DNA from: Actinomycetota bacterium
Lineage (GTDB): Bacteria > Armatimonadota > SYMT01
Length of the DNA: 44,060 bases
Reading direction: 5' to 3'
Assembly: GCA_005798285.1 (NCBI GenBank)
Contig: SYKE01000313.1
Coordinates: forward strand, 1 to 44,060
The notes under the pieces were generated by a model. It saw nothing but the letters and a program-made list of their open reading frames with translations, was not told the origin of the DNA and searched no databases. The position numbers and the translations under genes are program-made. Shown one piece after another: positions 24,461 through 32,719 of this stretch; positions within the stretch are counted from its first letter, which is position 1; each line of letters begins with the position of its first letter.

Positions 24461-26989
24461 CTATCGGGTCGCCGTGCCCAAAAGAGGCATGCGGTACACC
24501 CCCCGAGTCGGGTCCGTGCTGGCGAGGACCAGCACGCCTCGGTGCGGTCCCGAGCGGCCTGGCGAAAACCGCACCACGACCTTCGCTCGCCCCCGCGGCG
24601 GGATCACCGTCGTACCCCCGCCGGAGATCACCTCGAACGGCCCCCCCTGCCGACCTTCCAGCGGAAAGGCGCCAGAGACCGACACCCGAAGTGGGACCTG
24701 TCCGCCATTCCCGAGCCACACTGTTTGGGTGGGCGCCGACGGCGGCCGACCGGGGGCGATTGCTCCCTCGGGGCGAAGGCTGGCCCTGAACCGGAGTTCG
24801 CGAGAGGAAAGTGTAAGCCTCGGCAGCGACTCCCCGAGCGTCTCATCCCGGACCTTGAAGAGGATGAGATCGCGAGGATACAGCGTAAGAGTCTCCACAT
24901 TCGCTGTGAGGTTGAGCCGATCCTGGATCGGCTCAACCATGGGAAAGTCCGTGCCATCCGCCTCCCCGTAACAGAGGAGTGAGCCACCGGGCATCAGGCG
25001 CGCTGCCATCAGTGCAGAGCCTCCGGAACTACCCACGTACGTCGCCAGGAGCACGCGGCGGCCTCGGGGATCAATGCGAGCGAAGGCGACACCGCCGTCT
25101 GCGGTAAGTGCCGCGCCGGCTTCCATGTGACGCACCGGCTGCAGGGCCTCTGCGTCGGCTCCTCCAGTCAGGTAGACGGTGCCATCGAGCGCAGGCACGA
25201 GCTGGCCCAGAAACATCCCCAACGTGAACGGATAGCGATCGAGCACTTCTTCCAGCGTCCGGTCCAGGCGCACGGGTTCCCACCGTCCGCGGTTTCGGTT
25301 GGCGGCCGAGCGGCGAGGAGCTTCCCTAGAGTCATATTCGCCGATTAGCGCGAGAACCGTCCCATCGGTATCGATCTCCACATCTCGCAGCTTGGTCCCG
25401 GCAACCGCCGCCGCCGCCGCCCCCCCAACTCCGCTCCCTGGGGCGAATAACGATGGATGGAGCGCGCGTACTCCTGCGAGCTAGCATGCGTGATCAGCAG
25501 TTCGCGGACTACATATGCAGTGTCGTCCACCCCGAGGCGGATGCGGCGCGCCTCGTCCCGACCTGCGGTTCCCAGATAGGTTGAATACACCAAGCTATCG
25601 CCAGTACTGCTCAGCCGAGCAACGAAGCCATCGATTCCCCAATCGTCTTCAGTGAGCTGAGGGTGGGCGGAGTTGAGCAACGGGAGGTCCCTGGAACGGG
25701 TCGCTCCTGCTAGAGTGATCTCTCCGGACACCGAAATCGCGAGGGCCTGTGCGGCATCGTCATTCGTCCCCCCAAACAGCGTTGCGAACTCCAACTCCGC
25801 CCCGTCGGGACTCAACCGAAGCACAAAGGCATCCGCTTCACCTGCAAGTGTTGACTGGAACGCCCCGGGGGTTGCTGGAAAGTCGGGGAGCGACGTGCTG
25901 CCCGCTGCGACCACTCTGCCATCCGGTGTCGCCTCAATCGCTCCAAGGAAGATCCGCTGGAAATAGACGACATAATTCAACTGACGCATGTCCGCGCTGA
26001 GGCTCGCCACGAAATCCAGCCCTGAGCTGGGGATGGGCCCCTGTACGGCCTTCCCCGGAAAGTCCAGTGAAAGGGTGTAGCCTGAGAAGTAGCTCCGTCC
26101 GGCGGCATCCACCGTCAGGTCGTCAGCGAAGTCATGTCCCGTGCCGCCCAGGTAGGTGCTGAACTCCAGCACCGGGTCGATGATGAGCGGTTTCGTCCGG
26201 TCGTACTCCGCCAGGCGAAAGCCGAACTCACCGTTTCCTAGGTCCCTGTACTCGCCCGCCACCGGTTCCCGCCGGCCGGCATCCTCCTGGTAGACCACCG
26301 GCCTTCGCTGCCGCGTCTCGCCGGCTCCGGAGCCGAAGTGCAGGTGGCCCTCCCCATCGAGCCTCACGGAGTCCGCCCCCTCGAAGCGCATCCGGATCCG
26401 ACCGGGATCGGCCCCCGGCGCCACGATCCAATCGTGCTCTATCTCGCCCTGGCTTCGGTAGTACTCGAGGTCGATTCCCGGGTAGACCCGGCTGAACCGG
26501 ATCCGGTCGTAGGCGCGGGTGTGGAGCGGCTGTTTTGCCCACCCGAAGTAAGTGATCCGCTCCGGCCGGGGCTGAAGCCCGGCCGCCTTCGCCCCGGCAT
26601 GGGCGCCGATCCACTCCGCCCGCACGGCGGAGATCCGGCCGTCTCGGCTGCGCCGGGTCCACCGCGCGCCGGTGGGACTGAAAACCATCGGTCCCGCCGG
26701 AGTCCGCGTCAGGAATGGCTCTCCGGCATTCGTCTGCCCCACATTTGCCTCGAAGCCCCCACCCCACGCGAGGGTGGATGCCGCGCGCAAATTCTAGGGG
26801 TCGCGACAATCCCAGCCCCCCACCCCACGCGAGGGTGGATGCCGCCTTCGGTGAGGCCGGATGATCCGAGTGCTTCACGAGAAAGTGGGGCCGGGTGGAA
26901 CCGAGCGCCGAGACTACCAGAGTCGGGAGAACCACGAGTGGCAGCCTGACCGCAAATCGGTGGAGGCGAAGCATGAAATCAGCAGGCAT
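24461..26989 (-). pseudogene. SBBP beta-propeller secreted protein gene with two frame lesions
   Basis: Three pieces of one gene are in different frames. Piece 1 starts at ATG 26989 (GGAGG 10 bases upstream) with a signal peptide (MLRLHRFAVRLPLVVLPTLVVS). Piece 2 (to about 25425) starts FEANVGQTNAGEPF and holds the DUF7948-like N-terminal region and SBBP repeats (FSTYLGGTGHDFADDLTVDA, FATLFGGTNDDAAQALAISV, YSTYLGTAGRDEARRIRLGV). Piece 3 continues the propeller and ends in an ASH/DUF1573-like sandwich (LGNGGQVPLRVSVSG, RAKVVVRFSPGRSGPHRG). Lesion 1 is an extra 61-bp repeat unit at 26755-26845. Lesion 2 is in a run of seven C at 25420-25426; one more base joins the frames. Removing 61 nt and adding one gives 822 residues exactly in frame. 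It may be a true pseudogene or carry assembly errors. Confidence 0.8.
26755..26845. repeat. Two 30/31-bp repeats separated by 30 bp
   Basis: Copy 1 (26755-26784) and copy 2 (26815-26845) read GCCCCCACCCCACGCGAGGG then TGGATGCCGC; copy 2 has one extra C. The unit contains the palindromic CCACCC/GGGTGG. The space between holds GTCGCGAC, another palindrome. Together they add 61 bp to the 5' part of the SBBP gene. Confidence 0.75.
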
Positions 26990-27811
26990 GGGAACTCTAC
27001 CTCCGAACCGTGGCTCGGTCGCCTCGAAGAGGCTGAACGGGCCACGGTCGAACGGGGGCGGCGTGCCGCCTTGACAGGGCCTAAAGAGCCGGCTGGGGCC
27101 ACGCGAGAAGGCGCCGAACATGGGAGGCAGCAACCAGTGCCGTCGAGGTGGATTTCGAGCAATCCCGGGGAGAATGAAGCGGGACTGCGAGAATCCTAAA
27201 CGGGAAACGAGTCGGCTGGCGCAATTCTGACAGTGGCGTATCATTCTCAACTTTTTTGCAATACAAAGCGTTTGAATGACCACATTCCTCCCATGAGCGC
27301 GACGACTCGGGGAGGGGTTGTGCTCGTTTCGGTAGGGTTGCTGGGTAGATCTGGGCGCCGCGCTCTCCGGCGATGTAAGTCCAGTCACGACGTGGAACAC
27401 GGTCTCCCTGAGAAACGACGAACAAAAAGCGTCGTGGAAGCGCACCCTTCATGCCGATCGGCCCGAGCCGCCTACGGAGGGTGCTCCCGCTTGTCCTTCG
27501 CTCCCGGGAAGGGAGAGACCAAATGATCGGGATGGTCAAGAAAGGGAAGAAGAGACAGTTCACCGGGGCGCGACGGACAACAGTGCACTCCCTATCGGCG
27601 CCGGCAACTCCGGGGGAAACGATAGACGGTCCGAACCGGATGCCGCCGAGGGGATTGTCATAGGATCCCCGACGCTTTCCCGCAGCTTCAGATCTCTCCG
27701 GAGCCGGGCGATGGCTTGATGGACGCTCGGCGGCGACATCCCCCGGGATGCTGGGGTTCCAGGGACTTCCGGCGCGCTCCAGAGAAGTCTCTTCGGAGGG
27801 CCGGACCGGAT
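26990..27811. other. Intergenic region between SBBP gene and glnB
   Basis: About 820 bp with no credible gene: frames here lack ribosome binding sites and recognisable domains. An AT-rich patch at about 27225-27295, with a run of six T at 27249-27254, stands out from the GC-rich background and may hold the promoter of the minus-strand SBBP gene, but I found no convincing box pair. Confidence 0.55.
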
Positions 27812-27825
27812 GCCGGGCGCCCGCG

Positions 27826-27855
27826 TTGACCGGCCTGAGCGGGCAAGCGTATAAT
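27826..27855 (+). promoter_or_regulatory. Sigma-70-type promoter of glnB
   Basis: TTGACC (27826-27831) and TATAAT (27850-27855) are separated by 18 bp, and lie 30 bp before the glnB start. The -10 is a perfect consensus. The glnB remnant at 24244 kept the -35 but lost the -10. Confidence 0.75.
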
Positions 27856-27884
27856 CGACCGGCCCGCTTCAGGGGAGAGTTACG

Positions 27885-28223
27885 ATGGTAAAGATCGAGT
27901 GCATCATTCGTCCGGAGCGTTTTGAGGACGTGAACGCCGCGCTGATGGAGTTGGGAATCGTCGGCATGACGACCAGCGAAGTGCGGGGCTGCGGCCGGCA
28001 GCGGGGCTACGTTGAGCGCTATCGGGGGATGGAGTACCAGGTTCGCCTCATCCCCAAAATGAAGCTGGAGGTCGTGGTCCGCGACGAGCAGGTGGAAGCC
28101 GTCGTCGAGGCCATTCGCGACGGCAGCCGGACCGGCGAGGTGGGAGACGGCAAGATCTTCCTCACCCGCATCGACGAAGTCATCCGCATTCGAACCGGGG
28201 AGCGCGGCGAGCAGGCCCTGTGA
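27885..28223 (+). CDS. glnB: Nitrogen regulatory protein PII
   Basis: A 112-residue PII protein: a trimer that reads 2-oxoglutarate and ATP/ADP and controls nitrogen enzymes. ATG 27885 has GGGGAGAG about eight bases upstream. The T-loop is present with GYVERYRGMEYQV; the uridylylation tyrosine is at residue 51 (MEY). MVKIECIIRPERFEDVNAAL is the usual first strand and helix. The C-terminal signature GEVGDGKIFLTRIDEVIRIRTGERGEQAL is complete. It is transcribed from a good sigma-70 promoter and its stop overlaps the glnE start (GTGA), so the two are translated together. That pairing suggests PII, in its modified or free form, signals to GlnE. No uridylyltransferase glnD gene lies in the window. 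Confidence 0.97.
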   Translation: MVKIECIIRPERFEDVNAALMELGIVGMTTSEVRGCGRQRGYVERYRGMEYQVRLIPKMKLEVVVRDEQVEAVVEAIRDGSRTGEVGDGKIFLTRIDEVIRIRTGERGEQAL

Positions 28224-31200
28224 CGGTCCGTCCCCTGCTCTCGCGGGATGCGCTTGAGGCGTGGACCGCCTGTCCGTTCCCCGATCCAGACCGCGCAGAC
28301 GGCCTCCTGGACTCACTGGCGGATGCGATTGGAGGCGTACCTGCCGCCATGCCGACCGTCGAATGCCTGATCCCGGCGCTGGCGACCTCGCCCGACCCTG
28401 AGATGTCGCTGGTGAACTTCGGTCGGTGGGCGGCCGGCCTTCCCACACCGGCCGCGACCTGGAACTACCTCCGCACCGATCCGCGAATGCTCGAGGATCT
28501 GTCGGTGGTGTTCGGCGCCAGCCAGTATCTGTCCGACATCCTCGCCCGCGACCCCTGGCTCTACAGTCTGTTCAGCGGTGGTTGTGAGTCCCGGGGCGCT
28601 GCCGAGTACCGCCAGACGCTCGCCGCCGCGCTTCGACCCCTGAAGCACCCCGAAGCTCGACGAGATGCGCTCCGGCGCGTGAAGCGGCGGGAGTTCCTTC
28701 GGATCGGCTGGATGGATCTCGCGCGGCGGGCCCCGCTAGAACAGGTGGTGCGGCAGATCTCCGATCTGGCGGATGCCCTCATTGAAGGCGCCCTGCAACT
28801 CGCGCGCGAGGCGTTGGATCCGCGCTTTCCCACGGCGGCGGAAGCGGTGCGCTTTTGCGTGCTGGCGATGGGAAAGCTCGGCGCCCGGGAGCTGAACTAC
28901 AGCAGCGATGTGGATCTCGTCTTCGTGATGGACAGCGACACTCCGCTGGATGACGTGCATCGCCGCTACGCCACCCGTCTCGCCGAAGCGTTCATCGCCA
29001 TGCTGGCGCAGGAAACGGGCGAGGGTCGCTGCTTCCGGGTCGACATGCGCCTGCGCCCGGAAGGTCGGGCCGGAGCGTTGGTGCGCTCTATCGGCTCGTT
29101 CCGGCAGTACTACGACCGTTGGGCCGAAACGTGGGAGCGGCAGGCGCTGATCAAGGTGCGTCCGGTAGCGGGCGATCCGGAACTCGGCCGGCAGTTCGAG
29201 GAACTGGTGCGGCCGGTGGTCTATCGCCGCCTGCAGGGCGCCAGCCTGCTGGAAGATGTGCGGGATATGCGGACCGCCGTCGAGCGGAAACTCGCGGGGA
29301 GCGGCGTCCACGATATTCACGTCAAAGAGGGCCGCGGCACCATTCGCGACGTGGAGTTCACGGTTCAGCTCCTCCAACTCCTGTTCGGCGCAGACCAGAC
29401 GGCTCTCCAGACGTCGGATACGCTCACAACCCTCAGGGAACTGGAGCGGGCCGAGATGCTGACGCCCTCCGAGACGGAGACCTTTCAGGACGGCTACCGC
29501 TTCTTTCGGGAGGTGGAACACCGCCTGCAGTTGATGCACGATCTCCCGGTGAGGGTCATCCCCTCGGAGCCGCGTGAGCTGCGACGCCTGGGAGCGACCC
29601 TCGGTTTGCCGGGCGCGGAACAGTTCCTGGAGGCGTTCCGGCGGCGGCAGGATGCCGTTCGGGCACTCGCCGAGGAGATCCAGGGACGTCTCGGGGTTCA
29701 GGCGGGCCGCCGGGGCGGCGACCTGCGAGACGCGCTCCTCAGCGCCGACACGCCGGACGGAGCCATCTGGTTGCGGGAGCACCTCGCCTCGTTGGGTCTG
29801 CTGGAGGTGGAGGAGGCCGTTGAGGCGCTGGTTCGACTCGCGGCGGGACCCCCTCGCTATCCCCACCCCTCCGCGGCGCGGCGCCTGTTCGGCGATCTCG
29901 GCCCCGAAGTTCTGGCCCGTGCGCTGGAGGCCCCCGATCCGGCGAGGGCGATTACCGGCCTCGCGGACTATGCCGATCGCACCCTGCTCCACCGAGCGCT
30001 TTACCAATCGCTTCTGGAGCATCCGGAGAGCACCCAGCGTCACCTGACGCTGGCCGGGGCCGCCACCACCGCTTATCAGACCATCCTGAAGTACCCCGAA
30101 CTCGCCGATCTGATGACGGACCCCGGCCAATCCGCCGAGCCGCGAGGCGTCGCGGCGCTGGTCGACGACCTCCGCGGTCGACTCTCTCACGCGGACACCT
30201 ACTCCCAGCGACTGAGCGTGCTCCGCCGCTTCAAGCAGCGGGAATTCGTTCGCATCGCCGCCGGCATGGCGCTCGGGAGCCACACTTCCGAGACTATTAC
30301 CGCATGGTGGGCCGACACCGCTGAGGCGCTCCTGAAGGAGTCCCTCGCCGTCGCGCTTCGCCGTCTCCACGAGGAGGGTCGCAGGCCGGACACCGAGCTG
30401 CACGGCTTCGCCATCGTCGCCCTGGGGCGGCTTGGCGGGCGGGATCTGCACTTCGCTTCGGACCTGGACCTGGTGTACGTCTTCGACTCCGCGGCGGGGC
30501 AGACCCAGCAGTCCCACGAACTGGTCGCGCGCGCCCTCTCCGAGGTGTTGAAGAGCGTGACCGAGGACGGCAGCCTCTTCGAAGTCGACCTCCGCCTCCG
30601 GCCCGAGGGTCGGCAGGGTTTCGGGGTGGTGAGTCTCGACGCGATCCGTCGCTACTACGGCGCCGGAGGTCGGGGACAGACCTGGGAATTTCAGATGCTG
30701 ACCCGCGCCCGTGCGGTCGCCGGCTGCGAGTCGGCCGCCGCCTCATTCCTCGAGGCGGTGGCGCCGCAGGTGTATCGAACTCCGATGCCCACAGGTTGGA
30801 ACGACGAGATCGGCGCGATGAAAGTGCGGATTGAGACTGAGCGCGTGGATCCGCAGCGGCGGGAGCGGCACCTGAAGCTCGGTCCCGGCGGACTGTCCGA
30901 CATCGAGTTCACGCTCCAACTGCTGCAACTGCGTCACGGAGGCCGTCTGAATGAGGTGAGGACGCCGGGAACCCTGGCGGCCATGCGCGCGCTGTGCGGG
31001 GCCGGCTTGCTCGCGGGATCCGATGCGGCGGCGCTCGAGGAGGCCCACGGCTTTCTCACCGCGTGCCGGCAGTGGCTCACGCTGCAGTCGCCGGAAGGCG
31101 ATTCGAATCTCCTGCCGGTCGACCGTCGCCTCGTGCACAGCCTGGCCCGCGCACTCGGGTTGGCCGGCCAGGCGGCGCTCCTCGCGCGGCATCAGTGCCT

Positions 31201-31252
31201 CACGGCACAGGTCCGCTCAATCTGGCTGAAGACCCTGGCAAACACGGGGTGA
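28220..31252 (+). CDS. glnE: Glutamine synthetase adenylyltransferase/deadenylyltransferase
   Basis: A 1010-residue bifunctional enzyme that attaches and removes AMP on glutamine synthetase, tuning ammonia assimilation. The start is GTG 28220, overlapping the glnB stop by four bases. Two nucleotidyltransferase domains are seen. One (about 216-240, AMGKLGARELNYSSDVDLVF) is the N-terminal deadenylylase in other GlnE proteins. The other (about 731-755, ALGRLGGRDLHFASDLDLVY) is the C-terminal adenylylase. Both keep the G-x-LG and SD-x-DL metal-binding acids. RLRPEGRAGALV and RLRPEGRQGFGVVS follow each. Length is slightly above the E. coli enzyme (946). Helical GlnD-like segments separate the domains. 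Confidence 0.97.
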   Translation: MTVRPLLSRDALEAWTACPFPDPDRADGLLDSLADAIGGVPAAMPTVECLIPALATSPDPEMSLVNFGRWAAGLPTPAATWNYLRTDPRMLEDLSVVFGASQYLSDILARDPWLYSLFSGGCESRGAAEYRQTLAAALRPLKHPEARRDALRRVKRREFLRIGWMDLARRAPLEQVVRQISDLADALIEGALQLAREALDPRFPTAAEAVRFCVLAMGKLGARELNYSSDVDLVFVMDSDTPLDDVHRRYATRLAEAFIAMLAQETGEGRCFRVDMRLRPEGRAGALVRSIGSFRQYYDRWAETWERQALIKVRPVAGDPELGRQFEELVRPVVYRRLQGASLLEDVRDMRTAVERKLAGSGVHDIHVKEGRGTIRDVEFTVQLLQLLFGADQTALQTSDTLTTLRELERAEMLTPSETETFQDGYRFFREVEHRLQLMHDLPVRVIPSEPRELRRLGATLGLPGAEQFLEAFRRRQDAVRALAEEIQGRLGVQAGRRGGDLRDALLSADTPDGAIWLREHLASLGLLEVEEAVEALVRLAAGPPRYPHPSAARRLFGDLGPEVLARALEAPDPARAITGLADYADRTLLHRALYQSLLEHPESTQRHLTLAGAATTAYQTILKYPELADLMTDPGQSAEPRGVAALVDDLRGRLSHADTYSQRLSVLRRFKQREFVRIAAGMALGSHTSETITAWWADTAEALLKESLAVALRRLHEEGRRPDTELHGFAIVALGRLGGRDLHFASDLDLVYVFDSAAGQTQQSHELVARALSEVLKSVTEDGSLFEVDLRLRPEGRQGFGVVSLDAIRRYYGAGGRGQTWEFQMLTRARAVAGCESAAASFLEAVAPQVYRTPMPTGWNDEIGAMKVRIETERVDPQRRERHLKLGPGGLSDIEFTLQLLQLRHGGRLNEVRTPGTLAAMRALCGAGLLAGSDAAALEEAHGFLTACRQWLTLQSPEGDSNLLPVDRRLVHSLARALGLAGQAALLARHQCLTAQVRSIWLKTLANTG

Positions 31253-31294
31253 CGCCACGGAGGGAGCGTCCTCCGGCAGCGGGAACGCAACGGT

Positions 31295-32686
31295 GTGAGC
31301 AACACCACCGACCTCAAGCCCGCCAACCCGTATGCCCGTACCGCTGAGGCGGTGCTCGAACCGCCCACCGACTTCCGGGGGACGCTGCGCTTCCTCGGGC
31401 CGAGCTTCATCCTCATCGGAAGCATCGTCGGTTCGGGCGAGCTCATTCTGACCACCTCCTTCGGCGCCCACGTGGGGTTTGCCGCGCTCTGGTTCATTCT
31501 CCTGAGCTGCGTCTGCAAGACGCTGGTGCAGGCCGAGCTCGGCCGCTACACCATCAGTTCCGGCGACACCTGCCTCGAGGCGTTCAATCGAGTTCCCGGA
31601 CCCCGGTGGCGGGTGAGTTGGGCCGTGTGGATCTGGATCATCTGGCAGATTCCCGGCCTGATTGTGGGGGGCGGGATCCTGGGCAGCACCGGCCAGGTGC
31701 TCGCCACCGCATTCCCAATCATGGATCAGGTGACGTGGGCGCTGCTGCTCGCAGCCATCAATGTCGTAATTCTTCTGGTCGGCAAATACAGCTTCCTGGA
31801 GAAGGGCTCGACGTTCATGGTGATGACGTTCAGCGCCACCACCATGATCACGGCGGTCGCGCTGCAATTCACCCCCTTCGCCGTTCCTCTGAACGATGCC
31901 ATCCAGGGGCTGATCATCGATGTCGGCCCGCTGATGAAGCCCGCCGTGATCGCAACGACGGCGGCCGCCTTCGCCGCGACGGGGGTGAGTGGGGGCGAGT
32001 TGATGAGCTACACCTACTGGTGCGTGGAGAAGGGCTATGCCCGCTACGCCGGTCCCCGGGAAGACACCGACGCCTGGGGAGACCGCGCCCTGGGTTGGGT
32101 GAAGGTGATGCGCACCGACGTGTGGTTGGCCACGGTCATTTTCACCGCCACGACGCTCGCGTTCTTCTGGCTCGGCGCCGGCGTCTTGTTCCCCCGCGGT
32201 TTGGCGCCCTCCGACAAAGAGATGATCCCGGTGCTGGAGAACATCTACACCCAGTCTCTCGGACCGTGGGCCCGCAGCCTGTTCCTCACCGGCGGTTTCT
32301 TCGTGCTCTACAGCACGATCTTCTCGGGCACGGCGGGCACGACGAGGCTCTATGCCGACGCTCTGGGAGTGCTGGGGCTGGTCGACTTCACGGACTTCCG
32401 CGCGCGATTGAAGTGGATCCGCATCTTCACCGTGGCGGTGCCGGTCATCCAGGCGCTGGTATTCGCATCCAACGCAAAGCCGCTGCAGATCGTGATCTTC
32501 GGCTCGGTGGCTAACGGGATGCTGATCCCACTGATCGCGTTCATCACCATCTGGCTGCGACGCCACGGGACGGATCGGCGGTTGGTCAGCGGCCGAGCGA
32601 CGGACATCGGCCTCTGGTTCTGCGCCTTCGTGATCGCGTCGGTGTCAACGGTCTACATCCTCACCGAGCTCACCAAGGCCCGATAG
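31295..32686 (+). CDS. Nramp-related membrane transporter with atypical metal motifs
   Basis: A 463-residue inner-membrane protein, GTG start 31295, with about 11 hydrophobic helices. The order and lengths fit the Nramp/LeuT fold: the first helix reads FLGPSFILIGSIVGSGELIL, and the sixth reads AAAFAATGVSGGELMSYTYW. In canonical Nramp proteins helix 1 holds Asp-Pro-Gly-Asn and helix 6 holds a Met that bind the metal. Here GSGE replaces DPGN and no matching Met-Pro-His is seen in helix 6. A conserved GYARYAGPREDTDAWGDRA loop follows it. The substrate is therefore unlikely to be an ordinary divalent metal, and remains unknown. It lies 42 nt after glnE, so may be in the same operon. Confidence 0.78.
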   Translation: MSNTTDLKPANPYARTAEAVLEPPTDFRGTLRFLGPSFILIGSIVGSGELILTTSFGAHVGFAALWFILLSCVCKTLVQAELGRYTISSGDTCLEAFNRVPGPRWRVSWAVWIWIIWQIPGLIVGGGILGSTGQVLATAFPIMDQVTWALLLAAINVVILLVGKYSFLEKGSTFMVMTFSATTMITAVALQFTPFAVPLNDAIQGLIIDVGPLMKPAVIATTAAAFAATGVSGGELMSYTYWCVEKGYARYAGPREDTDAWGDRALGWVKVMRTDVWLATVIFTATTLAFFWLGAGVLFPRGLAPSDKEMIPVLENIYTQSLGPWARSLFLTGGFFVLYSTIFSGTAGTTRLYADALGVLGLVDFTDFRARLKWIRIFTVAVPVIQALVFASNAKPLQIVIFGSVANGMLIPLIAFITIWLRRHGTDRRLVSGRATDIGLWFCAFVIASVSTVYILTELTKAR

Positions 32687-32698
32687 CTGGAACTCCCC

Positions 32699-32715
32699 CG
32701 CCGGTTCCGCCGGCG
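32699..32715. terminator. Short hairpin between convergent genes
   Basis: CGCCGG, loop TTCCG, CCGGCG: a perfect 6-bp stem in the 33-bp gap between the two convergent stops. No T-tract follows, so any stop function would be weak or bidirectional. Confidence 0.35.
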
Positions 32716-32719
32716 AGGA

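Noticed and set aside
26755-26845. Mini CRISPR array
   Set aside because: Only two repeats, no cas genes, no leader, and it lies in a disrupted coding frame; tandem duplication explains it better.
27081-28448. Minus-strand 455-codon frame across the glnB region
   Set aside because: Antisense to glnB and its promoter; no domain or ribosome site.
28736-30517. Minus-strand frame inside glnE
   Set aside because: Shadow of a well-conserved gene in a GC-rich codon setting.
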